This document shows positions 6,352 through 15,416 of a stretch of DNA of 64,000 nucleotides, piece after piece. The translations under genes and the position numbers were made by a program. The notes under the pieces are model-generated. The model had not been told where the DNA came from. It made no database searches and saw nothing but the letters and a program-made list of their open reading frames with translations. Every line of letters begins with the position of its first letter. Position 1 is the first letter of the stretch. The DNA is from Phycisphaeraceae bacterium (GTDB lineage Bacteria; Planctomycetota; Phycisphaerae; Phycisphaerales; Phycisphaeraceae): contig JADLFV010000068.1 in NCBI GenBank assembly GCA_020849625.1, positions 1 to 64,000 on the forward strand, written 5' to 3'.

Positions 6352-7518
6352 ATGACTGACCTGCCCGCACTTGTTTCTCGCTTCGCGGCCATCTTCGGCT
6401 CAACGCCCACCCATGCCGCCTCCGCTCCGGGGCGGGTCAATCTCATCGGCGAGCACACCGACTACAACGGCGGCTTCGTCCTGCCCATGGCCATCGATCG
6501 CCGCGCCACGCTGTTGGCCGCGGTGCGATCCGACACCTCGGTGCACCTGCGCTCCACCGCCATGCCCGACGAAGTCGTCTTCGACCTCTCGCAACCGTTG
6601 CAGCCTGAAACACTTCCGGGGGCGGGGGCGAGGTGGGGCAACTATGTCAAAGGCGCCATGGCCGGTTGCATCGACAAGGGATTCAAGCTGCCCGGCTGCG
6701 ATCTGCTGCTGGATTCGACCGTGCCCTCCGGCGGGGGACTGTCCAGCAGCGCGGCGATCGAGGTGGCAACCGTGACGCTATGCGAAGCGCTCTGCCAACG
6801 CACGCTGAACCCGGTGGACAAAGCATTGATCGCACAGCGGGCTGAGCACGAATTCGCCGGCGTTCCCTGCGGCATCATGGACCAGTTCATTGCCGCCTGC
6901 GGCCGCGCGGGCCATGCCCTGCTGATCGACTGCCGCTCGCACGAAACCGAACTGATACCGCTCGATGATCCGGCTGTCAGCGTGCTGATTATCAACAGCA
7001 ACGTGCCGCACGCCCTGGTCAACGGCGAGTACGCCAGGCGCCGCGCCGGTTGCGAGGCGGCTGCTAAAGTGCTCGGCGTTGATCTGCTGCGCGATGCGGA
7101 ATTGCTGCAACTGGAAGCGCACCGCGACAAGCTCGATGACGTCACGTATCGCCGGGCCCGGCACGTGATCGGCGAAATCGCTCGCACCCGTGCAGCAGCC
7201 CACCTGCTCCAGCAGCGCGATTACGCCGGCTTCGGCAAGCTGATGGTGCAGAGCCACGCCAGCCTGCGCGATGATTATGAAGTCAGTTGTCCGCAGGTCG
7301 ATGTGCTGGTGGACCTCACCTTGCAGCAGCAGGGCGTGCTCGGCAGCCGCATGACCGGCGGCGGCTTCGGCGGATGCACGGTGACACTGGTGGCGACCGA
7401 GCACGCCGAGCAGGTGCGCGATGCGGTCTGCGCCGCGTATGAAAAAGAGACCGGCCTTCAACCTTTTGCCTTCGTCAGCAGACCGGCCGACGGAGCGGGG
7501 ATCGTTTCACTGCCATGA
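6352..7518 (+). CDS. galK: Galactokinase
   Basis: A 388-aa GHMP kinase that phosphorylates galactose at C1 using ATP (Leloir pathway, cytoplasm). The galactokinase signature is near residue 28 (GRVNLIGEHTDYNGGFVLPM). The GHMP ATP-binding loop is PSGGGLSSSAA, and the C-terminal motif is GSRMTGGGFGGCTV. Length is typical. ATG 6352 fits the family N-terminus; the region upstream is repeat, and no clear ribosome site is present. A CTTCCGGGGGCGGGGGCG repeat encodes the loop LPGAGARWGNY. The stop overlaps the start of the next gene by 4 bp (ATGA). Confidence 0.95.
   Translation: MTDLPALVSRFAAIFGSTPTHAASAPGRVNLIGEHTDYNGGFVLPMAIDRRATLLAAVRSDTSVHLRSTAMPDEVVFDLSQPLQPETLPGAGARWGNYVKGAMAGCIDKGFKLPGCDLLLDSTVPSGGGLSSSAAIEVATVTLCEALCQRTLNPVDKALIAQRAEHEFAGVPCGIMDQFIAACGRAGHALLIDCRSHETELIPLDDPAVSVLIINSNVPHALVNGEYARRRAGCEAAAKVLGVDLLRDAELLQLEAHRDKLDDVTYRRARHVIGEIARTRAAAHLLQQRDYAGFGKLMVQSHASLRDDYEVSCPQVDVLVDLTLQQQGVLGSRMTGGGFGGCTVTLVATEHAEQVRDAVCAAYEKETGLQPFAFVSRPADGAGIVSLP
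6612..6630 (+). repeat. Dispersed 19-mer ACTTCCGGGGGCGGGGGCG, copy 2
   Basis: Lies sense in galK and is flanked by CACTTC and GAGGTG, as in copy 1. Confidence 0.85.
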
Positions 7519-8342
7519 GCAACATCTATCTCAACGGACAATACATTCCCAGACAGGACGCCAAGGTCAGCATCGAGGACCGCGGCTTCCTGCTGGCTGA
7601 CGGCGTGTACGAAGTGCTGCGCATCTACAACGGCAAGCCCTTCATGCTCGACCTGCACGTGCAGCGCCTGTGCCAGAGCCTGGCTGCCATCCGCCTGCCG
7701 GCTGACATCGACTGCATGGTCCCCGCCACCATGAAGCTGCTGCAGCAGAGCAACCTGCGCGACGCCCGCGCCTACTGGCAGGTCACGCGCGGCCCCGCCC
7801 CGCGCAATCATGCGTTTCCCGCAAAGGTGCAGCCCACGGTGCTTGTGATGGTCGATCCCGTTGGGCCGCTGCTGCCGGACGCGCCGCTGCCGACGGACAA
7901 GGCGCTGCTGGCCGATGACCGCCGCTGGCTGGACTGCGCCATCAAGTCGCTGATGCTGCTGCCCAACGTGCTGGCCCGACAGCAGGCTCTGGAGGCCGGC
8001 TGCGGCGAAGCGATCTTCCATCGCGGCGCGGTGGTCAGCGAAGGGGCTGCCACCAGCGTGTTTGCCGTGATCGACGGCGAGTTGCGCACGCATCCGACGG
8101 ATGGCTCCATTCTTCCGGGGGTCACGCGGGCGGTGGTGCTGGAGCTGGCGAAAGCCGAGGGCATTGCTCTGCGTGAGCAGGCATTCACCGTGGACGACAT
8201 GGCCCGAGCCGAGGAGTTGATCCTCACCGGCACCACCAAGCACGTCACCGCGGTGACCAGTTGCGGCGGGCGCGACTACCCCGTCGGCCCCGTGGCGCAG
8301 AAGCTGCACCAGGCGTTTGTCAACAAAGTGCTGCGAGGTTAA
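7515..8342 (+). CDS. Class IV PLP aminotransferase, D-amino-acid-transaminase-like
   Basis: A 275-aa fold-type IV PLP enzyme. IEDRGFLLADGVYEVLRIYN near the N-terminus and RWLDCAIKSLMLLPNVLARQ near residue 145 match D-alanine aminotransferase; the Lys in CAIKS is the predicted PLP lysine. TGTTKHVTAV near the C-terminus also fits. Known reaction: transamination between D-alanine and 2-oxoglutarate, giving D-glutamate for peptidoglycan. A branched-chain or aminodeoxychorismate-lyase-type activity is the main alternative. It starts inside the galK stop (ATGA), so the pair is translationally coupled although the pathways are unrelated. Confidence 0.85.
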   Translation: MSNIYLNGQYIPRQDAKVSIEDRGFLLADGVYEVLRIYNGKPFMLDLHVQRLCQSLAAIRLPADIDCMVPATMKLLQQSNLRDARAYWQVTRGPAPRNHAFPAKVQPTVLVMVDPVGPLLPDAPLPTDKALLADDRRWLDCAIKSLMLLPNVLARQQALEAGCGEAIFHRGAVVSEGAATSVFAVIDGELRTHPTDGSILPGVTRAVVLELAKAEGIALREQAFTVDDMARAEELILTGTTKHVTAVTSCGGRDYPVGPVAQKLHQAFVNKVLRG

Positions 8343-8358
8343 TGCCTGTATGGAAACT

Positions 8359-8463
8359 GACGCCGCGCCCTGAGGAGTCGGCGACGAAGGGCCGGATTGA
8401 TTGTTCCCCGTTCGCTCGATCCGGCCCTTCGTCGTCGAGGACTCCTCCTCAGGGCGCGGCGTC
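8359..8463. repeat. 105-bp palindrome, copy A
   Basis: GACGCCGCGCCCTGAGGAGT (from 8359) pairs with the sequence ending GGGCGCGGCGTC at 8463; inner arms CGACGAAGGGCCGGAT and ATCCGGCCCTTCGTCG continue the stem, with about 22 unpaired bases at the tip. A second copy about 80% identical by eye is at 49213-49316; the match starts with TATGGAA just outside the palindrome. Here it lies between two convergent genes and covers the stop codon of the CYTH gene. Confidence 0.85.
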
Positions 8464-9021
8464 GAACACGATCACACGTTCAGCGATCCCCTGTTCCTGC
8501 AGGTGATTCATCAGCAGCCCGATGTAACTTTCCGGCTCAACTGGCTCGTCATCCAGCTCCAGCTTGCTTCGCACCGCAGCGACGGCCTTCTCGTCTGGGC
8601 CTTCGATCTCCACGAACCGGCCCAGCAGCGGCAGTTCATCCAGCTCCACCAGGCAGTCGTTCAGCAGCCAGGTGTCGCGCTTCTTCTCGAAGGTCAAAGC
8701 GGCGATGTATCCCAGCCCCCGCAGCATGCGCTCGGCTGCATCGGCATCGTCAAGGCGCAGTTCTTCTTCTTGCCGGCTCTTGAACGGCCCATGAGCGCGT
8801 GGACCTTTGTAGGTCAGCCACGATTGACTTGAGCCGTCATCGCAGCACGTCCGGCGCAGGCGCAGGCCGCGATCGCCGGCTTTCAAGTGCAGGTCTTGCG
8901 TGTCGAAGTAGATGTTGGTTTCCAGCACCGACGATCGCCGCGATGCGCCCCGTTGGCGCAGGCGATGCTCCAGGGCAGCCCGATCGACCAGGCGCATCTT
9001 CAGTTCGATTTCCACGTTCAT
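8449..9021 (-). CDS. CYTH-domain protein (class IV adenylyl cyclase / thiamine triphosphatase superfamily)
   Basis: A 190-aa protein. The N-terminal EIELK (residues 4-8) is the ExExK signature of the CYTH triphosphate tunnel fold. RLRR, TYKGP and EEELRL supply the expected charged strands; RFVEIEGPDE is the late EIE motif. Known members hydrolyse or cyclise triphosphates with divalent metal. The CyaB-type class IV cyclase subgroup fits best, but cAMP production cannot be claimed. ATG 9021 directly precedes the motif; the upstream frame is repeat sequence. The last five codons lie in palindrome copy A. Confidence 0.85.
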   Translation of the reverse strand: MNVEIELKMRLVDRAALEHRLRQRGASRRSSVLETNIYFDTQDLHLKAGDRGLRLRRTCCDDGSSQSWLTYKGPRAHGPFKSRQEEELRLDDADAAERMLRGLGYIAALTFEKKRDTWLLNDCLVELDELPLLGRFVEIEGPDEKAVAAVRSKLELDDEPVEPESYIGLLMNHLQEQGIAERVIVFDAAP

Positions 9022-9030
9022 AGGTTTATA

Positions 9031-9110
9031 GCCACGAGCCATGAGCGACGAGCCATGTGGAGCAGGAATGCATCTCGCCTGGTGGCTCGTGGCTGATGGC
9101 TCATGGCTGA
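9031..9110. repeat. Short-period repeat palindrome, unit GAGCCATGA/GAGCCACG
   Basis: Left arm GCCACGAGCCATGAGCGACG (9031-9050) faces right arm GGTGGCTCGTGGCTGATGGC (from 9081) and TCATGGCT. It separates the CYTH gene from the next gene on the minus strand. The stop codon and last two codons of that gene fall in the right arm. Confidence 0.85.
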
Positions 9111-9499
9111 TTCCCAAACAGCTTGTCGGAGATGTTCCGCACGCGTTGCATCAGCATTTTGGAGCGGGTGGTCGAGTAGCGGCCGGCAAAGGCCCGGCCG
9201 TGGGCCGCCAGTGTGCCGGCACTCAGCAGCAGGGCGATGGGCGAGGAGAGTTTCTGCTGCGACGCCACGCGGATCAGCAGCCATTGTTCGCCGCGGGTCA
9301 GGCCCAGTTTTTCTGCCAGCGAAAGGAACGTCAGCAGCGGCGTCGGCCGTTCGTGTCGCGTGCGCCACCAGTGACGAAACGACAGCACAGCCACCACCAT
9401 CAGCACCAGGCCCGCGCCCAGCAGAATCCAGGCTGGGGAGATCGCCATCCCCGAACCCCAGTTCTCGCGCATCGCCTTGAACAGTTCCTGCTTGTCCAT
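9101..9499 (-). CDS. Small single-pass membrane protein of unknown function
   Basis: A 132-aa protein with one membrane helix at about residues 20-40 (AWILLGAGLVLMVVAVLSF), followed by a basic cytoplasmic-type stretch (RHWWRTRHER). A helical soluble domain of about 90 residues follows, with LSLAEKLGLTRGEQWLL and ending near FGNQP. No family was recognised. It starts 11 bp after the stop of the HEAT-repeat gene, so the two form an operon and may act together. Confidence 0.7.
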   Translation of the reverse strand: MDKQELFKAMRENWGSGMAISPAWILLGAGLVLMVVAVLSFRHWWRTRHERPTPLLTFLSLAEKLGLTRGEQWLLIRVASQQKLSSPIALLLSAGTLAAHGRAFAGRYSTTRSKMLMQRVRNISDKLFGNQP

Positions 9500-9510
9500 G
9501 GATCAATCTT

Positions 9511-11400
9511 TCAGCCGATGCTCTGCAAGGGCTCACCGTTCATCGCCTGAATCAGATCGTGCACCACGCGGCCGGCCCGCTGCCGCGTCGGTTCGTCGGG
9601 ATCGCTGATCGACATCTCTGCCACGTTGCGCACCACGTCGATCAGGCTCAGGTGCTCCACTAACCACAACGCGGAGCAGCGGTGCTCGCTGCGATGGTCG
9701 TCGAGCATGGATTGCAATGCGGTCAGCGCTTCGTCGGTGCGCAGGGCCATCAGGGCGGCGATGGCGTTGGCGCGGGGGCGGTTGGCATCTTCGCTGGCGA
9801 TCCGGATCAGTTGATGCACGTGGTCGCTGGTTTCCAGCCGGGCCAGGGCTTCCACGGCATTGGCGCGGACGCGGGAATCACGATGATCCAACGCCCCGCG
9901 CAGAGCGGAGATCGCGGCCGGTCCTTCGGCTGAGCCCAGGGCGGACACCGCGGCCGAGACGATGTATTCATCTTCATCGCCGAGCAACTGGATCAGCGGC
10001 GTGGTGAAGAACGAGGCCTGGTTGAGTTCGTGAATGACCGACAAGGCCCGCAGACGATCGTCGCGCTGCGATCGAGCCAGTCTTTCGCCCAGCATGCGGT
10101 GGAAACCGGGATCGATCTTGATCAGTGCCCGGCCCGCGGAACGGCGCTGCTCGCTGGTGAGCTTGGTCCAGTGGTCCCACAGCCGCTCGAACCCGATGGG
10201 AGCCAGTCGTTTGGCGGCAATGTGGCGGACTTTCTGGTGCGGACTGTTGGTCAGGCTGGCCAGCATCTGCGGCAGCTTGCGGTAGCGACGGTGCAGCAGG
10301 TGCCAGACCGCCATGCTCGCGATCTGAGCGTCGCTGTCGGATGCGAAGCGAGCGACCGCGTCGTCGATCGCGCCAGTGTCCGCGGACTGCTGGCGGGACA
10401 TGGCCAGCAACTGGCGCAGGGCGGCCAGGCGCGTGGGTGGGTCGGCCACCCGGGCCAGGTTTGTCAGCTTGACCAGGCGTTGTGCGTCGTCGAAATTCAG
10501 AGCCGCGGCCCAGCGCGGCAGCATGCGCAGTTGGGCTGCGGTCATCTGCCGCATCTGTTGATCGCTGGGCCAGAGCTCATCGGGCGCGTGTACGCGCAGC
10601 AACGGCTTGCTCACGTGCGGCAACGCCAGCAGGTGGGCCAGTTCCAGGCTTTCACCGATTTGACCCGTCGCGGCGCAGCAGCGCAGGCCCGTCAGCGCCG
10701 GCTCGGTCAGCGTGGGGATCGCTGCCATCCACAGCAGCGAGCGGCGCACGGCCGGTTGCTCGGCCCGAGACAACAGGTTGCGCATCGGCGCCACGGCTGC
10801 GTGCTCGGGATTGGCCAGCACCTGGGCCGACTGTTGGGCCGACCGCGGCAGCAGGTAACAGAGAGCGATCAGTACCTGCGGCTGATGATGGGCGGCAAAG
10901 TGGATCACCGCTTCTTCGATCGCGGATAACAGTTGCGTGGCGGAGGCCGGATCGATCGCGGCCGGCATCCCATTGTGGCGGCTGGTGTCCGCCTTCTGAG
11001 CCAGGTGGAGAAGGCAATCGGCAGCGGGAGCGGTGAGTTTGGCGTCGCCGCTGCGCAGTTGGCCGGTGACCAGGTACGCCAGTCGGGCAGCCAGACCTCG
11101 CCGGATCAACAGGATGGCGTGCAGCGGGCCTTTGCTGCGGGTCAGGGCCAGGGCCTGGCGGATCGGCCGCACCAGGGCTGGGGCCTGCTCGGCGATCTGA
11201 TCCTGTAGCGGCGGCTCGAGCAGGTCGTAGTGCAGCACCAGCCCCAGACAGCCCTCCGGCCTGCCACGTTCGATCAGCAGTCGGGCCATGCGCGGACGGT
11301 CGGCCGGGGAGGCGGTGGGCAGGGCGTCAGCCAGGGCGCGATCGACGGAGACATCGTCGCACCTGGCCAGTTCCTGATACAGCGTCTCAATTGGCGACAT
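9511..11400 (-). CDS. HEAT-repeat protein of unknown function
   Basis: A 629-aa soluble helical-repeat protein. The C-terminal half has clear HEAT units of about 30 residues: DEYIVSAAVSALGSAEGPAA, DSRVRANAVEALARLETSDH, RPRANAIAALMALRTDEALT and others. The N-terminal half is helical with weaker repeats (SPADRPRMARLLIERGRPEG). HEAT arrays bind proteins; the partner here is unknown. No signal peptide or catalytic motif is seen. The downstream membrane-anchored gene 11 bp away is a candidate partner. Confidence 0.8.
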   Translation of the reverse strand: MSPIETLYQELARCDDVSVDRALADALPTASPADRPRMARLLIERGRPEGCLGLVLHYDLLEPPLQDQIAEQAPALVRPIRQALALTRSKGPLHAILLIRRGLAARLAYLVTGQLRSGDAKLTAPAADCLLHLAQKADTSRHNGMPAAIDPASATQLLSAIEEAVIHFAAHHQPQVLIALCYLLPRSAQQSAQVLANPEHAAVAPMRNLLSRAEQPAVRRSLLWMAAIPTLTEPALTGLRCCAATGQIGESLELAHLLALPHVSKPLLRVHAPDELWPSDQQMRQMTAAQLRMLPRWAAALNFDDAQRLVKLTNLARVADPPTRLAALRQLLAMSRQQSADTGAIDDAVARFASDSDAQIASMAVWHLLHRRYRKLPQMLASLTNSPHQKVRHIAAKRLAPIGFERLWDHWTKLTSEQRRSAGRALIKIDPGFHRMLGERLARSQRDDRLRALSVIHELNQASFFTTPLIQLLGDEDEYIVSAAVSALGSAEGPAAISALRGALDHRDSRVRANAVEALARLETSDHVHQLIRIASEDANRPRANAIAALMALRTDEALTALQSMLDDHRSEHRCSALWLVEHLSLIDVVRNVAEMSISDPDEPTRQRAGRVVHDLIQAMNGEPLQSIG

Positions 11401-11666
11401 TCCGGCCTTTCCAGCGAACCAACGGCGATGGCGCTGCGTAGTTGAAATGATTATCGGCGCTGTCCCCCGGGCGGCTACAACAGAGGCCCCAACCGACGTT
11501 TATATGCCCTCGACCACGAAAAAATGTGAAAAAATGCCCATTTGGGGGCTATTCAGAATGCTGCCAGCCGCTATAATCCGCGGTACAAAGGCCACACGGG
11601 TGCCCCCAATCCGTACCACGGCCACCCCAGAAGTTACGATCAGCGGGACCTTGTTTGAGGTTGACT

Positions 11667-12221
11667 ATGAGTGTCAGCGTTCCTAAATCTCTTAACGTAC
11701 AGGCTTTACGCTTAATGGTCTATAACCGGGCCCTGCACCCGGAGCTGTTCGACCTCCAGTGCCGCCGCACCGATCGGCACGGCGACTACGAGGTCGAGCT
11801 CTGGATCACCCCCGGCGGCCACACCGTCCGTTTCAACTTCGCCAGCCAGACCGTCACTGAAACCGTCATCGAGCGCGGCGACCACCTGCCCGAGACCGGC
11901 CTGATCTATGCTCTGCCCTGCCTGGGCGAAAAAGATTACGAAATGGAGCCCCATGGCCGCACCGGCTTTGTCACCACCATCCAGACCGAAACGCTCAGCG
12001 ACAATCTCTACCAGGCCACCCTGCGCGAGATGCAGAACTTCGCCCGGGAGACCGGCTCGATGAGCTACCAGTGGGCGGATGAGGCTCAGGTGCCTTGCCT
12101 GTCGGTGCTCGATGCCCAGAAGTTCCGCCGCGAGTTCCACATCCAGAGCTACCACCTCTACGGCGGCAGCGGTGTGGTCCTGCGTACGCAGTCGATCTTC
12201 GAGTGCCGCTACGAGCGCTGA
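11667..12221 (+). CDS. DUF2617-like protein
   Basis: A 184-aa protein whose pattern resembles the DUF2617 family found in planctomycetes. Features are RALHPELFDLQCRR near the N-terminus, a DYEVELWITPGGHTVRFN strand pair, and a C-terminal YGGSGVVLRTQSIFE. The function of that family is not established. ATG 11667 has GAGG 6 bp upstream and is preferred to the in-frame start at 11655. Divergent from the HEAT gene; the 266-bp gap (11401-11666) contains an A-rich stretch around 11518-11540 but no element I can name. The gene ends before a hairpin terminator. Confidence 0.7.
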   Translation: MSVSVPKSLNVQALRLMVYNRALHPELFDLQCRRTDRHGDYEVELWITPGGHTVRFNFASQTVTETVIERGDHLPETGLIYALPCLGEKDYEMEPHGRTGFVTTIQTETLSDNLYQATLREMQNFARETGSMSYQWADEAQVPCLSVLDAQKFRREFHIQSYHLYGGSGVVLRTQSIFECRYER

Positions 12222-12249
12222 GATCTGATGCAATGTTGATTGAATGACT

Positions 12250-12278
12250 GAAGCCCACGGATTGAACCCGTGGGCTTC
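12250..12278 (+). terminator. Intrinsic terminator built from a REP-type hairpin
   Basis: GAAGCCCACGG pairs with CCGTGGGCTTC around a 7-base loop, followed by TTCTTT. It lies 29 bp after the DUF2617-like stop and faces the end of valS. Nearly the same hairpin is at 3285-3317. Confidence 0.8.
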
Positions 12279-12308
12279 TTCTTTGCTCATCCTGCTGAAC
12301 CCTGACGA

Positions 12309-15300
12309 TCACTTCGCGCCCAACTGCTCCAGCACGCGCGCCCGTTCCGCCTCCACGCGGGCCAGCTCGTCGCGGGTCTGCTGCACCAGGTGAGCGGGGG
12401 CCTTGTCCACGTAACCCTTGTTGTTGAGCCGCACCCGGAAGGCTGCGATGCATTTGTCCAGTTCCGCCAGGCGTTTTTCCAATCGCTGGCGCTCGGCTTC
12501 CGTGTCGGCTGCATGGTGCAGATATATTTCACCGATTGCGCGCACCGCCGTCACCGCGTCGGCTGGTTTGGCAGCTTCGGGGCCGACGTCGATCAGCTTC
12601 ACGTTGGCCAGTGCCTCGATCAGACCCTGGAACTCCTGCACGGCAGCCGCGGTCTTGATGGTGACATCGAACGTCTGCCGCGGGGGCAGGCTGGATTGGG
12701 TGCGGGCTTCGCGGATCATGTTGACCAGCTCGCGCAACTGCTCGAACTGCTGCTCGGCCGCCTCGTCGCGCAGTGTCACATCGACCCTGGGCCAGGCCGC
12801 TTTGACCAGCAATTCGCCTGCTGGCAATGCGAGTCCTTCGACGCCGCGCTGCGGATAGATGTCGTTGAGCGCTTCGTACAGCCGCTCCGTGACAAACGGC
12901 ATCGCGGGATGCAGCAACCGCAGCGACACGTCGAGGACTGACGCCAGCACTCTTTGTTGGATCGAATTAGTTTCCACCGTCGGCTTGATGGCCTCGATAT
13001 ACCAGTCGCACACGTCGCCCCAGATAAAGTGGTACAGATCGTCGGCGTAATTGTGGAAGTCATACGCATCCAGTGAGCGTGTGGTCTGCTCCGTGATCTG
13101 GGCAATGCGCGAAAGGATCCAACGATCGGGGAGAGCGGGTATCGGGTATCGGGTATCGGGTGTCGGGTTTGTGTTCAGTTTGCTGAGCGCAAAGCGCGTC
13201 GCGTTCCACAGTTTGTTGGCGAAGTTGCGGCCGTAGTCGAACTTCTCACTGGTGTTACGAGCCGCGGGCATGTCTTTGGTGGGCGTTGCTTCGCCGGAGG
13301 CCACGCCGTAGGACGAAACCATCTTTTCGCCCTTATGTTCTTGAATAGGTTGCGCCACCTTGTAGCCGTTGGATAGCGTCTTGTACTTGGGCTCGAACGG
13401 CTCACCACTTGCGGGGGCGACGCATTCGACCGGCAGACGCACGTCCTGCGTGTGCGTGGTCATCTGGGCCAGCGTGAAGCGCATGGCGTCGGAGCCGTGC
13501 GAGTGGATGATGTCCACCGGATCGACACCGTTGCCGAGCGATTTGGACATCTTCTGACCATGCCCGTCCTGGATCATGGCGTGAATGAACACGTCACGGA
13601 ACGGCAGTTGCCCCCGGAAGTAGAGGTTGAACATGACCATGCGCGACACCCAGAGCGTGATGATCTCGCGGGCCGTGCACAGCACGTTGGTGGGGTTCCA
13701 CGTTTTCAGTTCCGCGGTGTCGTCCGGCCAACCCAGTGTGGACAGGGGCCAAAGGGCGCTGCTGAACCAGGTGTCGAGAACGTCGGGGTCTTGGGTGTAA
13801 CCTGCCTTTTCTAGAACTGCTATGACTTCGTCGTCATTCTCGTAGTGCACGCAGACAAATGTCCCTGGATCTACAGAAGCGGTTTCTCCACCTGTCATCA
13901 AGCGACCGGCACCACGTGCAATACGACCCTCATTATCCCACTGATTCAGTTGGGATACAAAGCTACTCTGTTCACCTGCACGATAAGATTCAGCAGGTTC
14001 ACCAACTCTTGACCACACCGGAATACGATGGCCCCACCAGAGTTGGCGGCTGATGCACCAGTCGCGGATGTTGCGGTGCCACTGCTCGAAGGTCTTGGCG
14101 TAACGCTCGGGGGTGAAGGTCAGGATGTCTGATGTCTGATTGCTGATTGCTGATGTGTCGGAAGCGGGGGCGTCGCTGCGCTGCTTGGGGTTCATCGCTT
14201 GTAACGCGGCACCGGCTAGCTTGGGGTCGGTGACTTTCACGTACCACTGATCGCTCAGATACGGCTCGATCGCGGCGTGGCTGCGATAGCTGTGGCCCAC
14301 GGCGTGGCGGTAGGGGCGGATCTCTTCCATCAGGCCATGATCTTTGAACCAGCGCACGATCCACTTGCGGGCGTCCTCGCGCGACAGGCCCAGCAGCGGC
14401 TGGCATTCCTCGCTTGAATCATCCCAGCCATGTTGATTGGAGATCGATGCGTCGGGGGCCATGACGTTGACGATCGGCAGATTGTGGCGCTTGCCGATGT
14501 CGTAGTCGTTGGGGTCGTGGGCGGGGGTGACTTTCAAAAAGCCCGAAGCGTATTTGGCTTTGGGGTCATCGCTGTCGGGATTGGGAATCACCACGTAGTC
14601 GTCGCCGATGATGGGGATGCGGCGGTTGACGATGGGGAGGATGACGTGCTTGCCGATCAGTGCGGCGCGTGCGGTGTCCTTGGGGTTCACGGCCACGGCG
14701 GTGTCGCCGAGCATGGTTTCGGGGCGGGTGGTGGCGACGGTGACGTAAGGTGGATCGACGGCCGATGAATCGGCCTCCGCCAGGGGGTAGCGCATGTAGT
14801 AGAAGTTGCCGTCGATTTCCTCCATCTCGACTTCGTCGTCAGCGAGCGCTGTCTGCGTGATCGGGTCCCAGTTGACCAGGCGTTTGCCGCGGTAAATCAA
14901 TCCCCCCCGGAAGAGTTGGAAAAAGGCTTCACGAACGGCTTTAGCGCACTGGTCGTCCATGGTGAAGCGCTGGCGCTCCCAGTCGCAGGAGCAGCCCATG
15001 ACCTTGAGTTGATCGGTGATGCGCTTTTCGTATTCATCCTTCCATTTCTGGATGCGGGCGATGAACTGGTCGCGCGTGAAGTCGGTGCGCTTCCTGCCTT
15101 CTTCCTGCAGCACGCGCTTTTCCACCACGGTCTGGGTGGCGATGCCGGCATGATCGGTGCCGGGCATCCACATGGCGTTGTCGCCGAGCATGCGGTGATA
15201 GCGGATGAGGATGTCCTGCAGCGTGTTGTTCAGGGCATGGCCCATGTGCAGGGCGGCGGTGACGTTGGGCGGCGGGATGACGATGCTGTAAGGGGCTCCA

Positions 15301-15416
15301 GCAGCATCAGGTATCGCATGGAACGCGCGGGCGGAGTCCCAGCGCTTCGCGATTTCGGTTTCGACATCCTGCGGACGATATTGCTTGGCGAGTTCGTGAG
15401 GCATGGTGAGTGTCAT
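12309..15416 (-). CDS. valS: Valyl-tRNA synthetase
   Basis: A 1035-aa class I synthetase that charges tRNA-Val. PPPNVTAALHMGHALNN is the HIGH motif near residue 50, and KMSKSLGNGVDP the KMSKS loop. The CP1 editing domain, anticodon domain and C-terminal coiled coil (LEKRLAELDKCIAAFRVRLN) are present. Three oddities: two stretches of short-period repeat are translated in frame (13136-13172, giving TRYPIP, and 14123-14158, giving SNQTSD); codons around 13800-14010 have much lower GC than the rest; and residues around 13250-13440 look like an added segment. The start is next to a repeat palindrome and no ribosome site is visible; ATG 15404 is an alternative. Confidence 0.95.
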   Translation of the reverse strand: MTLTMPHELAKQYRPQDVETEIAKRWDSARAFHAIPDAAGAPYSIVIPPPNVTAALHMGHALNNTLQDILIRYHRMLGDNAMWMPGTDHAGIATQTVVEKRVLQEEGRKRTDFTRDQFIARIQKWKDEYEKRITDQLKVMGCSCDWERQRFTMDDQCAKAVREAFFQLFRGGLIYRGKRLVNWDPITQTALADDEVEMEEIDGNFYYMRYPLAEADSSAVDPPYVTVATTRPETMLGDTAVAVNPKDTARAALIGKHVILPIVNRRIPIIGDDYVVIPNPDSDDPKAKYASGFLKVTPAHDPNDYDIGKRHNLPIVNVMAPDASISNQHGWDDSSEECQPLLGLSREDARKWIVRWFKDHGLMEEIRPYRHAVGHSYRSHAAIEPYLSDQWYVKVTDPKLAGAALQAMNPKQRSDAPASDTSAISNQTSDILTFTPERYAKTFEQWHRNIRDWCISRQLWWGHRIPVWSRVGEPAESYRAGEQSSFVSQLNQWDNEGRIARGAGRLMTGGETASVDPGTFVCVHYENDDEVIAVLEKAGYTQDPDVLDTWFSSALWPLSTLGWPDDTAELKTWNPTNVLCTAREIITLWVSRMVMFNLYFRGQLPFRDVFIHAMIQDGHGQKMSKSLGNGVDPVDIIHSHGSDAMRFTLAQMTTHTQDVRLPVECVAPASGEPFEPKYKTLSNGYKVAQPIQEHKGEKMVSSYGVASGEATPTKDMPAARNTSEKFDYGRNFANKLWNATRFALSKLNTNPTPDTRYPIPALPDRWILSRIAQITEQTTRSLDAYDFHNYADDLYHFIWGDVCDWYIEAIKPTVETNSIQQRVLASVLDVSLRLLHPAMPFVTERLYEALNDIYPQRGVEGLALPAGELLVKAAWPRVDVTLRDEAAEQQFEQLRELVNMIREARTQSSLPPRQTFDVTIKTAAAVQEFQGLIEALANVKLIDVGPEAAKPADAVTAVRAIGEIYLHHAADTEAERQRLEKRLAELDKCIAAFRVRLNNKGYVDKAPAHLVQQTRDELARVEAERARVLEQLGAK
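13136..13172 (-). repeat. In-frame short-period repeat in valS, unit GGGTATC
   Basis: GGGTATC is repeated about three times and followed by GGGTGTC and GGGTTTG. Read on the minus strand it encodes [12 protein letters not shown]. The unit is the same as the smc insertion at 58054-58190, but only one arm is seen here. Confidence 0.85.
14123..14158 (-). repeat. In-frame short-period repeat in valS, unit GATGTCT/GATTGCT
   Basis: GATGTCT twice, then GATTGCT twice, then GATG. It encodes SDTSAISNQTSDI on the minus strand. The same unit forms the palindromes at 15417-15503 and 27825-27920. Only one arm is seen here. Confidence 0.85.

Noticed and set aside
10030-10929. 299-aa open frame on the plus strand inside the HEAT gene
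   Set aside because: It is the complement of the HEAT-repeat coding frame, with Gln/Arg/Gly-rich residues and no recognisable domain.
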